From Geobacter argillaceus (lineage in GTDB: Bacteria > Desulfobacterota > Desulfuromonadia > Geobacterales > DSM-12255): 64,000 bases of DNA. This document shows positions 20,801-27,572 of the stretch, in pieces; position 1 is the first letter of the stretch; each line of letters begins with the position of its first letter. The notes below the pieces were generated by a model. It was not told where the DNA came from. It worked only from the letters and a program-made list of their open reading frames with translations, and ran no database searches. Location: positions 219,167 to 283,166 of the forward strand of contig NZ_VLLN01000003.1 of NCBI RefSeq assembly GCF_007830735.1. Reading direction: 5' to 3'. Both the position numbers and the translations under genes were made by a program.

Positions 20801-23383
20801 TCCGGACAGTGCGGTCGAAACGGTCGTCCCGTCGGAGGAAGCCGTGCCTCCCGCCGCCACCTGCCATTGACCGGCGCCTTCATCCCAGCGAACGAGCGAG
20901 AACGGACCGCTCACGCCGGCGCCGAAGAGGTTCGGCACGGTTACCGACTGCGGCGCGGCAAAGGCGATGCCATGCGGCTGCAGATCGAAGGCTGCAACCG
21001 GCGACCAGCCGTTCGGCAGTCTTCCCTGGAGACCCTGGGCGCCGACCTGGGTCAGGGTGAGCCGTTGGTCGGCCGCCAGTGCTCCCGGACCGAGCACGAG
21101 GGTCATGACGGCAACAGGTGATCCGGAAAAACCGGCCTTCTTCAATGCCGACGAGATGCCGGCGCCGCTGCCGGTAAACGGTCTGGTGAGGGTGTCACCC
21201 TGAACGGCCGCCACCAGTTTGCCGCCGATGTTGAGCGGTGTCAGGCGGGCATCGAACACTCGGCGCCCCTGGTTGACGACCAATGACAGGTTCGGACGGT
21301 CAACCCTGGTGAAGCCGGCCTTGGTCACGGTCAGCCGGCCGCTTCCCTCATCGGCAACGAAGGCATACCGGCCGCGGCTGTCGGTGGTTGCCGTCTGATC
21401 GGGGTTACCGGCCAGACTCAGCATCACCGTGGCATCGGCCAGCGGCAGGCCGTTGCTGTCGTCATACACGGCACCGGTCAAAAGCCCCTGGCGCACGAGC
21501 GGGGCTGTGACGCGGACCACCCGGCTGGCCGCGGCCCTGTTGCCGGAAAAGTCGACAGCCTTTGCCTCGATCAGCAGATCGTCTCCCGCCAGGCTTCCCT
21601 GGGGGAAGGCCAGATCGAACGACAGGGTGCCGCCGTTCGGGAAGGTCCGAACCTTGGTATTGTTGAGAAAGACCTCCACCAGGGCCACGCCGGTGTCGTC
21701 GGTCACATCGGCCGTAACCGGAATGGAGAGCCCTTGCTCCACCGATGGGGGGGCGGTCAGCACGACAATCGGGGGGGTGGTGTCGGCCAGGGCCTGAGCT
21801 ACCACGGTTGCCCGGGCCTGGTCGGTGGCACTGTTGCCGCTGAAGTCCTCCGCCTTCACCGAGAACCCGACTGTCGCGCCATCCTGAAGCGTCGGCGACA
21901 GCGCCACGGTCACCGACGGGCTCTGCTGGGTTGCCGTACCTACCTGGACGCCATCCAGGTAGAAGGTAAGAAGGGCAATCCCCTGGTCGTCGGCCGCAAC
22001 GGCAGAAAGAACAATCGTGCTCCCCGGGGTGACGGTGGCCGGCGCCTTGAGGAAAACGGTGGGTGGGGTAGTGTCAGGGATTCCGGCAATGGTGAGTAAA
22101 GCAGCCGCCTCGGCGCTGTTGCCGGCCGCATCGACGGCAACGACCCTGAACGCCACCACAGACCCGACCGATTTCAGTGCCGGCAGGGTGAAGTCATGGC
22201 GATACGGCGGAGCCGCAAATGTCTTCACCACCTGGCCATCCACCAGCAACCGGACCTCGGTTACACCGACATTGTCTGTCGCACTGGGAACCAGCGGGAA
22301 TGAAGAACCTGGTATCGCCTCTTTCGGGACCGAAAGGGAGACGCTCGGCGGGGTAGTGTCGGGAATTTTTACACTATACTGCCTGCTGTCGGTCCCCCCC
22401 CTGCCGTCGCTGACGCTCACCGATACCGGATAGGTATTCCCTTCTGTTTCTGCCCCCGGCAGCCAGCTGAGGGCACCGGCCTGACTGATGGTCATGCCGG
22501 CCGGTGCACCGGCGAGAAGAGAGAACGTGAGTACGTCGCCATCAGGGTCAAGAGCCGTGACAGGCGTACTGTACGATCTGCCGGAGTGGCCGTCGGGGAG
22601 CGTAGCGGTGGTGATGGTCGGCGACCGGTTCGGGACAGGGTTGACGGTGACGGTCATCTGGGAAGGGGCGCTGACGGCCCCCTGATTGTCGGTCACCGTC
22701 AGGGTGAAGGTGTAGGTGCCGACGCCGAGCGCCAGCGTGGGGCCGGCCAGGTCGGCCGGCTTCGGGGTGCCGGCCCAGGCATAGGACGCGATGGTACCGT
22801 CCGGGTCACTGCCGCTCCCGCTGAGCGTCACGTTCGCCGTCGTCTGGCCGGGCTGCAGGGTAATGGTCTGGTTCGGCCCGGCGTTGGCGGTTGGAGGCTG
22901 GTTGGGAGAAGGGAGCGTCCCGTTAATTAACACATTGTAGGTGAATCTGACTGCTGCAGGTCGTACAAATCGGGCGTTGAAGATAACTGTGGTTTGAGGC
23001 CGGAACTCGCCTGCAGTTAGCTGCGGGGTGAGATCGTAATAGTATTTCCCGCCATAAATGGAGGTACCGGGGCCTCCAAGGGCGTTAGGCATGGTAACGC
23101 CTGAAGCACTGATCTCTATCACCGCATGTAGAGGTGATCTTATAACTGAAGCAGATGAATTCCGGATCGTGATGTCAACTGAGGTGGTTGAGATCATGGT
23201 AACGCGATTCAGAGTGGAGACCTCGTTGGTCTTTGTAAGGGTGGTATAGGTTGTCACATTCTCTGCAAATACGGATGGAAGAACACAAAAAGCCACTACG
23301 AATATGGTAGTGGCTATCTGCAGAAGATGTTTCATTCCCCAATGTGACTCAAACTGGTCTTCAGGATAAATATCCGTGTTCAT
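11861..23383 (-). CDS. Giant exported multidomain protein (PKD/Ig-like, Big_5-like, propeller-like), 3840 aa
   Basis: The ATG at 23383 is preceded by GAGGTGAT at good spacing. It gives a long n-region before the hydrophobic segment at about residues 23-38, with cleavage near VFA at 40. A second ATG (Met17, 23335) has a poorly spaced GGGG. Approximate layout: 150-250 PKD-like; 255-340 cadherin-like; 340-630 three Ig-like modules; 640-710 carboxypeptidase-regulatory-like; 1250-1340 Big_5-like; a second Ig-like/Big_5 section to about 1800; 1970-2300 a beta-propeller-like region resembling LVIVD repeats with a D-x-N-x-D-G-x-D-E calcium-loop-like motif; then long stretches of unknown fold to 3840. 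No C-terminal sorting signal is visible. Base composition is GC-rich over residues about 155-1340 (22.92-19.34 kb) and clearly less so elsewhere, which suggests mosaic origin. It heads the giant-parvulin-giant cassette. Function is unknown; a surface-exposed or released scaffold is the likeliest guess. Confidence 0.9.
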   Translation of the reverse strand: MNTDIYPEDQFESHWGMKHLLQIATTIFVVAFCVLPSVFAENVTTYTTLTKTNEVSTLNRVTMISTTSVDITIRNSSASVIRSPLHAVIEISASGVTMPNALGGPGTSIYGGKYYYDLTPQLTAGEFRPQTTVIFNARFVRPAAVRFTYNVLINGTLPSPNQPPTANAGPNQTITLQPGQTTANVTLSGSGSDPDGTIASYAWAGTPKPADLAGPTLALGVGTYTFTLTVTDNQGAVSAPSQMTVTVNPVPNRSPTITTATLPDGHSGRSYSTPVTALDPDGDVLTFSLLAGAPAGMTISQAGALSWLPGAETEGNTYPVSVSVSDGRGGTDSRQYSVKIPDTTPPSVSLSVPKEAIPGSSFPLVPSATDNVGVTEVRLLVDGQVVKTFAAPPYRHDFTLPALKSVGSVVAFRVVAVDAAGNSAEAAALLTIAGIPDTTPPTVFLKAPATVTPGSTIVLSAVAADDQGIALLTFYLDGVQVGTATQQSPSVTVALSPTLQDGATVGFSVKAEDFSGNSATDQARATVVAQALADTTPPIVVLTAPPSVEQGLSIPVTADVTDDTGVALVEVFLNNTKVRTFPNGGTLSFDLAFPQGSLAGDDLLIEAKAVDFSGNRAAASRVVRVTAPLVRQGLLTGAVYDDSNGLPLADATVMLSLAGNPDQTATTDSRGRYAFVADEGSGRLTVTKAGFTRVDRPNLSLVVNQGRRVFDARLTPLNIGGKLVAAVQGDTLTRPFTGSGAGISSALKKAGFSGSPVAVMTLVLGPGALAADQRLTLTQVGAQGLQGRLPNGWSPVAAFDLQPHGIAFAAPQSVTVPNLFGAGVSGPFSLVRWDEGAGQWQVAAGGTASSDGTTVSTALSGTGEYALVVRDSSLAAATLPEVGSPLPAAALLPVPQDIAPLVTPQPKIIFYRPGVKSEVGTGLGNPAPLVSGRAIWANIAEEYNFYSKDHLVGEPFNQDIALFTFGLPGRELLADYQVSPSLPFNGLVLEKGIITVTATIPPDNADTVAVIGPQGGTLTSPTGEAITFPAGAVQRFIPVTLKPFNPLAAGLSLPNGFESLGGVVVSFSGGVLGQPAILSLPLPNGFVNDGDLLLVKVVDLLASTRLSLAGVGKVEGNRLITFYDLNGDGQVRFPGLLGEGRYLLLKTKLPVGYGIGTVTGIDASPFNGALVSGDNLPLVALSGAGGNYTAAVGAGNFTLTALDPVKLDKGIGAASVAIKGYVKVDLSLKIEPPAVASVTPANGATDVALADPVRIRFSESVDPATVTASAVTLASPAGLVSGTLSLSGDGLEATLRPAAALEPNTAYTITVAATIRDLAGYTMVSPFTAGFTSLNTNPPPAPPAGSVTATIPSAGGTTTVSATQGTAGLHDAVFIINQTTGARNQVQVDPDGGFSVGIQAGLKDRLVITITNPAGITTSVPLEGFREIKPDGSVVGAVGPEGGRIRGGNGIFLDVPKDAFPETALVRFKVLSEADLGVSAPASFPVVTAFEIESSVTPQVYLNVSAPMNEGVDPRTNGMVVKVVDDLGTPAFSVVDTAKIINGRLATSSPPCPGITDRTGRYAMLMNDDQRMRYQTVLTTLYPNKYVNYSVIIRPFFSDATGSGGFMIPFFNFILKTDVTESAAYNSLCMPVPPNQKASFIFQDARDGKIIKSIPVDNTSAGGSSLSITYVDKNDSAAPEIVDTGPANKTLSPSNRSLVLRFNEPMSDKSFKDNAKIILAKDYDLFLKTTGPNNLVFPFNVTFSENNSVATITPSQLLPMGNRFYLLLDKITDTAGNKIKLPYIEFFSSKPRLIFPAGADRMDKSKVAFDLSLSTASVGGIAFSDVDFFTTPAAASPDGKWHTNVLGLNGSYVNLRYRILAIDASDPTMPKVLSAYPAGNKYALKIQYIKDSSFNTRSDSSSQWQKRKMYKLQRDPSLKVCADTSVKEDADRLDRWRTKNGCGPTSSPNSSDCLETVTSGCGDLAVVSGYDSVYSLLWSYDVTNLSGVQLMGSRLLSDNGEMLSYPRKRWAPAGFGMAKRFGLLSPMDIDHNGVSNAGTMGAFVAVPGIGLELVDVGANVPPINDFVERGITGTPLTRNEKLGVFQGLYYQDAAVLGNKVMAIAGDRSNGTGIQTLETFDTALTSSSSVLALPNIPNRMTIAENFLAYDDNGDGKDEQHDYAFITGYDGGISVVEIPRNNSSPQLVAFLKTPKGTLTKHIEVDPVDRVAYVSASYSDSGTQVHALLVADVSRIGSNVQARLDTDGWDTRIIGRIPVQTPASNSVALNGFRLDRQRGLLYAAIDGGFEGDGLAVFRIAECADIGLDFNDPSSSITVPAVVEKKALQQAITKGLALAQSKCGADNLKNMTMLEQGSGACVWTGKCQSNYQPGISDHDYELFFTSATPDDKRQCVTKALSDQFRDDASKELTPIIVDGYRLTFPDITFYSMSREEFESAQLNVNPPPGSTPGDAIGDMGLGRQMLLLKWLIEGAYVDLGTTPNPLQGKSLMDILKLLRTQVDGEPSGIKRLEGFEWARLQESEIYSSGALIRLLGDGKPGTTLNHSLDKDLHKVGKAGIRAVLARMIANKLANSMILSNANGNIHLDGLACIDASSSPLPIYWSEEPCDSFEHFVASQAARITRDTGLNIFTLDQIKDLVYPLYRIKAGKDQLDTDQKANDFIARAFNFISSVTAGGGEAKSVYDSTLPVDKNSAQRQSNMASVTDRTDKAKKNGKKQIVPRFFNKGDKNSEDTFIRMYLPDPVGEETMKLTAGASSLLDTKKIPDPADPNKKIEKKYFTIDKIDQTSSATSSWVSFLADLPEKRNEEPDRINNWTKVFYYVLDPANPAVPVPFAATLPIADPKKDLQTPDNVCLIKKASIRIEQTFKVKGVVIAPPFVYAGGDCGTVESRVTNSSGQTLKDVQIYSALDKKTYTISSIADGDSKTFSFDYCPGKTPAVETSFFIPTANDSNGNPTPVGIFAPAMEIETRCPIQIESLEQDPNPKVSEVMLGGTFYRYYRLMDHREDPAKPVAANEVVATFVGKKTNGASFLIDKKYITNSQGFVTLPDSENPDKEVGMAVPWSIWDETTILNNNYSVNATLKATVDSKTCSEQVDFTAKRKPLDVRSSIKAGAAIDLASNFGTPRLSLGSGASLEVAFIGQRNGTTENYSSLSVARSMNVNAGVGLKSTVADMKIMAGGSIGVEGPTAGVAAKLTVSAGDKYSFPLPLSAADKTKVDGLIVDTLLETMGPAIGPIGTGFSKALQLINGYVTDFSAARDSRSVGMAAEVSGSVTLASFKIRLPGSNFDSPTVNVDVGGGGKVGFNITVEDLIKQKSTSSSIGLSGEVNFASNLKIGLSDRSWSDMLHDDWDKYQKWSFTKTLDKLATGDATLSSAISFKFVQNNEQNMKPTLLEMTLQGKKSYGLKFLGNTIIDNGPGNKWNQVISIKDDAEIIRTIQKINSIKLLVDKTNAYLQAIPYVNVVSSVVGPLLIMKEAADVIIDATTAEYSFKREAGNSTAFPIGIKAEFGAGGELKFTLNADYADSITDIKGVKRGGLPFKLEDYTMVPLDYPTLGGSLDKLDGIYLTDPEIKAGFHPVTVDPKNKTVKSTGSAEIRLQNDADFTLIKGIAAYDFTPVQGPVEPHQYSSIDVSGPAGKPHYGIGGFQHILSTGTDLSVPSTLIMNYHDEEVASFDKSTLKLYYFDPVTNEWSPVSGTHDQTQKTITAQVTKTGLYTIAPPMPAGKILWTLESLVRNSVDTPDESATATFTAQVPSQNDGTPVTAEVLYHVTSAVPSSMNQSGAIPYGKILSPDERSDIKGTQLKVAADGKLHLSVLFQGKAELARIVSFSDIGTAYSDQMITLE

Positions 23384-23485
23384 GTATCACCTCATCAAGC
23401 AGATATCACGAGTCCATGTAATGAAGTACATGCGCGGTCAATGGTGCAGCGAATGAGACGAATAAATTTTATAGAACTGATTTAT

Positions 23486-24166
23486 TCAGGGCGTTTCCGG
23501 TTTGCGAGTACGCATCCTTATCCCCAGAGCGCAGACCCCTGCGGCAAGGAGAACGATAGTGGAAGGCTCGGGAACAGGTGCCACCTGGGCGGGGACAAAA
23601 GCTAGCTTGCTGATTACGGCTTTGGTGTACAGGCCGTCATCCTGGTCGTTAAGGTCAAAGTAGAGGGAACCGCTACTTCCACGTAACGTGGAGATGTCGT
23701 AGGTGATTGTTCCAAAGTTAAGTGTGCCTGAAACGCCTGGCAACGTGCTGGTGTTCCAGGAATCCAGAAACGCGAAGCTTCCGTCTGATCCTAAAAATGA
23801 AAAATTAAGGAAATCTCTGACGGTCTGATCATAACTACTACCCCTGTCATCCGGGGTCGGAAGAATACTAAGAGAAAGATCAAACTGGAGTGATCCCGTT
23901 GCATCGAAGCTGATGTCGTTGGAGATCGAGGTCAGGAATATCCCAGAATTGATACCCTGGGTATAGAGAGAAGCGGATGAAACTGTGATGCTTGTTGGAG
24001 TGTTCGGGGTTATTGAATCAGCAAGATAAGAACCAGTCCACCCGTCAAGGCCGTTCATGGCCGAAACCGGGACCGCCGCAGCCTCACGTACCCAAACGCC
24101 ACTCAGTGCCAGCAGGAACGCTCCCACCACCCAGAACAAAGCCAGCCACTTCATTCTTGTTTTCAT
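23486..24166 (-). CDS. PEP-CTERM sorting domain protein
   Basis: The 226-residue protein has a signal peptide (charged MKTRMK start, then a hydrophobic segment ending near AAA) and a C-terminal PEP-CTERM tail: the motif V-P-E-P-S-T, a hydrophobic helix, then a basic R-M-R-T-R-K cluster. PEP-CTERM tails are recognised by exosortase (EpsH/XrtA family), which cleaves them and hands the protein to the cell surface or exopolysaccharide matrix. No exosortase gene lies in this window. ATG 24166 was chosen because GGAGG lies eight bases upstream and because the longer frame to 24265 would add a non-signal-like extension. The middle of the protein is Ser/Thr/Gly-rich and likely beta-sandwich. It lies 102 bp upstream of the 3840-aa giant gene on the same strand with no clear terminator between, so co-transcription is possible. 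Confidence 0.85.
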   Translation of the reverse strand: MKTRMKWLALFWVVGAFLLALSGVWVREAAAVPVSAMNGLDGWTGSYLADSITPNTPTSITVSSASLYTQGINSGIFLTSISNDISFDATGSLQFDLSLSILPTPDDRGSSYDQTVRDFLNFSFLGSDGSFAFLDSWNTSTLPGVSGTLNFGTITYDISTLRGSSGSLYFDLNDQDDGLYTKAVISKLAFVPAQVAPVPEPSTIVLLAAGVCALGIRMRTRKPETP

Positions 24167-24242
24167 ATTGACTACCTCCAAGCATAGCCTACTCATTAAT
24201 TTATACAAATAAACTTTTTTTATTGATATTTTTAACCTGGTA

Positions 24243-24257
24243 GCAATTACCAGACCA
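24243..24257 (-). promoter_or_regulatory. Candidate sigma-54 (-24/-12) promoter of the PEP-CTERM gene
   Basis: On the minus strand the 15-mer TGGTCTGGTAATTGC has GG and GC exactly ten bases apart and matches TGG-N8-TTGC. It misses the CAC part of TGGCAC. It lies about 77 bp before the ATG at 24166. PEP-CTERM genes in some bacteria are under sigma-54/PrsR control, which makes it plausible. It remains a weak match. Confidence 0.35.
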
Positions 24258-24499
24258 CAAAACAAAACACTGTTACACCCAGTAGTTACCAGTCTGATTT
24301 CCCGGTTAACACCAAGATGTTAAATATTCCGACATACCCAAAGAGGGATCAGGACAGCCTGGAAATGGGATTGTCAGCAATCGGCAGCGGATGTGTACGT
24401 ACTTCGCAGGTAGAGGGGTGAGAATAGAGCTCAAGGAAGTTGCTGTCGTTATTCGTTCAGACTGACGATTAGTATGGACGGCAGGCGAGTGAAACGAAA

Positions 24500-24532
24500 C
24501 TCCCCGGCTACGATTTCAGCACAGCCGGGGAG
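24500..24532 (-). terminator. Probable terminator of the cytochrome operon
   Basis: A perfect 10-bp stem (CTCCCCGGCT / AGCCGGGGAG) with a 13-base loop lies 54 bp past the stop of the leftward cytochrome gene. On the minus strand it is followed by a short T-rich TTTCGTTTC, so the U-tract is imperfect. Confidence 0.55.
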
Positions 24533-24585
24533 CGTATCTACGAGGGGTAATTCGGTTGGATTTACTCAGGACAAAGCTGGCAGCG

Positions 24586-26040
24586 TTATTTCCGCACCCG
24601 GACAGCGACAGTCTTTACGACCATGTCGACTATCGGCAGTTGCGGCACCTTGTCCAGCCCGTAAATCGCCTTCAGGTCCATATCCTTGGGAACTGCGCCG
24701 AGCAGTGCTTCGGCAACCTTCTGATCGGCCTGGCGGTAGCGGAGTTTTACCTCCAGGGAGACCTGCTTCACCCCGGCGGGCGGCGTGAGACCGTAGAAAA
24801 CATCCTTGTAGCCACGGGGCGGGATCGTGTCGTGGCGGGAGAACGAGGTCACCACCCAGGGATCAACGGCAAAGTGGAAATCCTTGCCCATCCCGTCCGA
24901 ATTGAAGAGCCTGGCATCATCCGGCAGGGTGCCATCGGGTTGCACCGTGCCGCTTGACAGCAGCAGTTCCCCCTTCTCGTCCCGGGCGGTCACCTCAAGC
25001 CACATCTGGCGCACATTGGTCAACGACGTGGGGAGGTTGTGGCCGGCCCGCACGTTTTTCACCCGCACCCGCAGTTCAGCCAGCCCCCCATTCCGGTATA
25101 CCGGCTCCACGTCCAGTTCCGCAGCGCTCTTCAGCCTCTCCACCGCCATGTCGTACTGGGCCATGAGCCGTTTGGCAAGCTGCTGGTCGCCGGTCTTTTT
25201 GGCGGCGCCGGCCGACAGGTAGGTCAGAAGATAGTTGGCGCCGTTGAAGTAATGCCGATACTCTCCCCGGGCCGGCTTCCTGAAGGTGTCGGCCGCCTCC
25301 CGGAAGGTCTTCATGTCCACCATGTGGCAGTCCTGACAGAGTATATCCAACTGAGCGTACGGCCCGTGCTTCCATTCGTTGTAGGTCGCTTCCAGCGGAA
25401 AGTGTGAGTCGTAGTGGTAGACCTGGTGGCATGAGGCGCAGAGATCGGCCTTGAGATGAAACGATGTCTGCTCGCAGTCGTGGAACCCGCCACCGCATTC
25501 GGGGGATGGTTTGAACGGCCCCCGCTTCACCGGTTTGTCCTGCCCCCCCGTGGTCAGGATCAGCGAGCCGTTTTCCGGCTCGTGGGACGGGGTCTGCCAG
25601 TGGGTGACACCGCTCACCGAATGGCAAATATCGCAGGAAACGCCGCTCAAGGCCATGGGTGACAACCCCGCCAGGCCCGGGCCCTTGATCTCCCCGGTCA
25701 CCATGCCGGCCGCGGAATGACACCCTTCGCACTGGCGGGTGATATCGTGCCCCACCGCCTTCACCGCCTTGTTCAGCTCACCCTGATAGACCGGATCCAG
25801 GAACGCCAGGCTGTGCACCGAGCCGTTCCACTCCTGATACTGTTGCTGGTGGCACTGTCCACAGGTCTGTGGGGGGGTAAACGGCACGTTGGACTTGTTC
25901 CATTGGATAAGTGACGGGTAGAAGGGATAAAAGTCGCGGTTGAAGTCGAATACCGCCGGTTCGGCCGCAGCCGTCCCTGCCAGGGCAAAAAGTGCAACCA
26001 TACCCAGAAACAGTCGATTCAGTGATACGATCATAGTCAT
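24586..26040 (-). CDS. Exported five-heme c-type cytochrome (cytochrome c554-like)
   Basis: The 484-residue protein has a signal peptide ending near AAA and five CXXCH heme-binding motifs in its N-terminal half: CGQCH, CEGCH, CDICH, CASCH and CQDCH. Spacing and surrounding residues recall the cytochrome c554/c-prime family (multiheme periplasmic or surface electron carriers). The C-terminal third has no heme motif and looks beta-rich. ATG 26040 was chosen because GAGGGGG lies a few bases upstream; the frame opens further to 26097 without signal-like character. It is the third gene of a leftward operon with a Sel1-repeat protein and a small lipoprotein. A role in periplasmic or extracellular electron transfer is inferred from the family and the Geobacteraceae setting. 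The redox partner is unknown. Confidence 0.9.
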   Translation of the reverse strand: MTMIVSLNRLFLGMVALFALAGTAAAEPAVFDFNRDFYPFYPSLIQWNKSNVPFTPPQTCGQCHQQQYQEWNGSVHSLAFLDPVYQGELNKAVKAVGHDITRQCEGCHSAAGMVTGEIKGPGLAGLSPMALSGVSCDICHSVSGVTHWQTPSHEPENGSLILTTGGQDKPVKRGPFKPSPECGGGFHDCEQTSFHLKADLCASCHQVYHYDSHFPLEATYNEWKHGPYAQLDILCQDCHMVDMKTFREAADTFRKPARGEYRHYFNGANYLLTYLSAGAAKKTGDQQLAKRLMAQYDMAVERLKSAAELDVEPVYRNGGLAELRVRVKNVRAGHNLPTSLTNVRQMWLEVTARDEKGELLLSSGTVQPDGTLPDDARLFNSDGMGKDFHFAVDPWVVTSFSRHDTIPPRGYKDVFYGLTPPAGVKQVSLEVKLRYRQADQKVAEALLGAVPKDMDLKAIYGLDKVPQLPIVDMVVKTVAVRVRK

Positions 26041-26093
26041 AGTAGCCCCCTCGCAGTTTGAGATAATTCCAACGGCCCCCCCAGTCACCAAAT

Positions 26094-26312
26094 TCACCCC
26101 CTGTCCATCCCATCCGGGGCCGGTTCGATACGAGGGGGTGGTGTAACACTGTTCTCCATTTTCAGCCGGTAGGAATTCATGAACGTTGGAAGGGTATTCC
26201 GTTGATACCGGTGGTCCATAAGCCTTCCTCGAATGACGGCGTCCCGGAGTGAGGCGCAGCCGCCTGACATCAATTGTACGGCCAGCAGGCCGATGAGAAG
26301 AGTCCGCGCCAA
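26094..26312 (-). CDS. Small lipoprotein, 72 aa
   Basis: A TTG start at 26312 gives a signal peptide with a lipobox-like L-M-S-G-G-C, the Cys near residue 19, so the mature protein would be lipid-anchored. The mature part is about 54 residues, basic in its first half and Pro-rich at the end; I recognise no domain. The start lies 9 bp after the Sel1-gene stop, and the cytochrome start follows 53 bp after its own stop, so it is the middle gene of a three-gene operon. The Shine-Dalgarno sequence is weak (GGAA), in keeping with translational coupling. It may help anchor or mature the cytochrome, but nothing in the sequence shows this. Confidence 0.65.
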   Translation of the reverse strand: MARTLLIGLLAVQLMSGGCASLRDAVIRGRLMDHRYQRNTLPTFMNSYRLKMENSVTPPPRIEPAPDGMDRG

Positions 26313-26321
26313 CGTTCCGGG

Positions 26322-27518
26322 TTACTGGCGCAAGCTTCCGGGCGCGGTAATATGCTTGCCAATCGTCTCCATGATCCGGCGCGCATCTTCGTTTCCCTGC
26401 TCGGCCGCCCTGAGGAACCAGCGGATACCTTCTTCCCGGTTGAGCTTGACCCCTTCGCCATTGTAGTAAAAGAGGCCAAGGGCGTACTGGGCCTTGTCGT
26501 GCCCCTTCTCCGCCGCCTTCCGATACCAGGTGGCCGCCTCTTTCGGATCTTTTCTGACCCCTTCCCCCTCCTCATAGAGGTGGCCGAGGTTGTACTGGGC
26601 ATCGGCCTCGCCCTGGGTTGCCGCCTTGCGGAACCACTTGACCGCTTCTTTGTAGTCCTGCCCGGTGCCATCCCCGAAATAGTGGAGCAGGCCGAGATTG
26701 AACTGGGCCGCCCCCAACCCCTTGTCGGCAGCCTTCCGATACCATTTGATGGCTTCCCTGGCATTTCGGGCAACCCCTTCGCCGCGGTCATACAGGTACC
26801 CCACCTTGAACTGGGCCTTGACGAACCCCTTTTCCGCCGCCTTCCGGTACCAAACAAGGGCCTCGGTCAGGCGGTCCTGGCTGCCCCCTCGCTCGTAGAG
26901 CTCACCCAGACTGAACTGGGCGCGCACATTCCCGGCTTCGGCGGCTTTGCGGTACCAGATCATGGCCTCCTTCCGGTCCAGGGGAACCCCTTCCCCCTTC
27001 TCGTACAGTTCGGCCAGTTCCTCCTGAGCAACCGCGTGCCCCTGCTCCGCTGCCTTGCGGTACCACTTGGCAGCCTCGGCATGATCCTCCTTCATCTCCT
27101 TGGCCTGTGCATAGAGGCGGCCGGTCTGAAACTGGGCATCGGCACCCCCCTGTTCGGCCGCCTTGCGGAACCATTTCAGCGCCTCGCGCTTGTCGGCCTT
27201 GACGCCGTCACCAATGGAGAACGCAGTTCCCAGGATGTACTGGGCGCGCCCATGCCCCTGTTCGGCGGCCTTCCGGTACCAGCGCAAAGCCTCTTTCTTG
27301 TCCGCCCGCCGCACCCCCTTCCCGTCGGCATACATCTGGCCGAGCATGAAATTGGCCCTGGCGCTGTTGTCGATCCGGAACTCCCGAATGGCAGTGGCAT
27401 AATCGCCATCATCATACGCCTTCATTCCTGTCGTGAAATCGGCCGAGGCCGTGCCGTCAGCGCAGGCAGGACCGCTCCAGAAGCAAACAAGAACGACAGC
27501 AAGCAGTAGAAACCGCAT
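26322..27518 (-). CDS. Exported Sel1-repeat (TPR-like) protein
   Basis: The 398-residue protein has a signal peptide ending near ACA, then about nine to ten 36-residue Sel1-like repeats. Each has the core A-x-x-x-L-G-x-x-Y-x-x-G-x-G-V and ends in E-A-x-x-W-Y-R-K-A-A-E. Sel1 arrays form superhelical scaffolds for protein-protein contacts. ATG 27518 was chosen because GGAGG lies five to six bases upstream and the signal peptide begins there; the open frame extends to 27665 with no sensible N-terminus. A near-consensus sigma-70 promoter lies 55-83 bp upstream. As first gene of an operon with a lipoprotein and a five-heme cytochrome, it may act in assembly of that cytochrome, which is inference. 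Repeats five to eight are very regular, suggesting recent duplication. Confidence 0.88.
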   Translation of the reverse strand: MRFLLLAVVLVCFWSGPACADGTASADFTTGMKAYDDGDYATAIREFRIDNSARANFMLGQMYADGKGVRRADKKEALRWYRKAAEQGHGRAQYILGTAFSIGDGVKADKREALKWFRKAAEQGGADAQFQTGRLYAQAKEMKEDHAEAAKWYRKAAEQGHAVAQEELAELYEKGEGVPLDRKEAMIWYRKAAEAGNVRAQFSLGELYERGGSQDRLTEALVWYRKAAEKGFVKAQFKVGYLYDRGEGVARNAREAIKWYRKAADKGLGAAQFNLGLLHYFGDGTGQDYKEAVKWFRKAATQGEADAQYNLGHLYEEGEGVRKDPKEAATWYRKAAEKGHDKAQYALGLFYYNGEGVKLNREEGIRWFLRAAEQGNEDARRIMETIGKHITAPGSLRQ

Positions 27519-27572
27519 ACATTCCTCCATCCGATCGTACATGCGCCAGTCCGGCGTCAATAACGAAAGTGA

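Larger units (their letters stand above)
24167..24585. other. 419-bp intergenic region between the PEP-CTERM and cytochrome genes
   Basis: This AT-richer stretch holds the promoter region of the leftward PEP-CTERM gene, including a sigma-54-like candidate at 24243-24257, and the probable terminator hairpin of the five-heme cytochrome gene at 24500-24532. I see no supported gene between about 24270 and 24490. Confidence 0.6.

Noticed and set aside
24167..24265. Longer start for the PEP-CTERM protein at 24265
   Set aside because: The extension places 33 residues before a proper signal peptide, and GGAGG precedes the inner ATG at 24166.
26434..27440. Periodic sequence at 26.4-27.4 kb as a DNA repeat or CRISPR-like array
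   Set aside because: The roughly 108-bp period is the 36-residue Sel1 repeat of one protein; there are no conserved spacer/repeat units.
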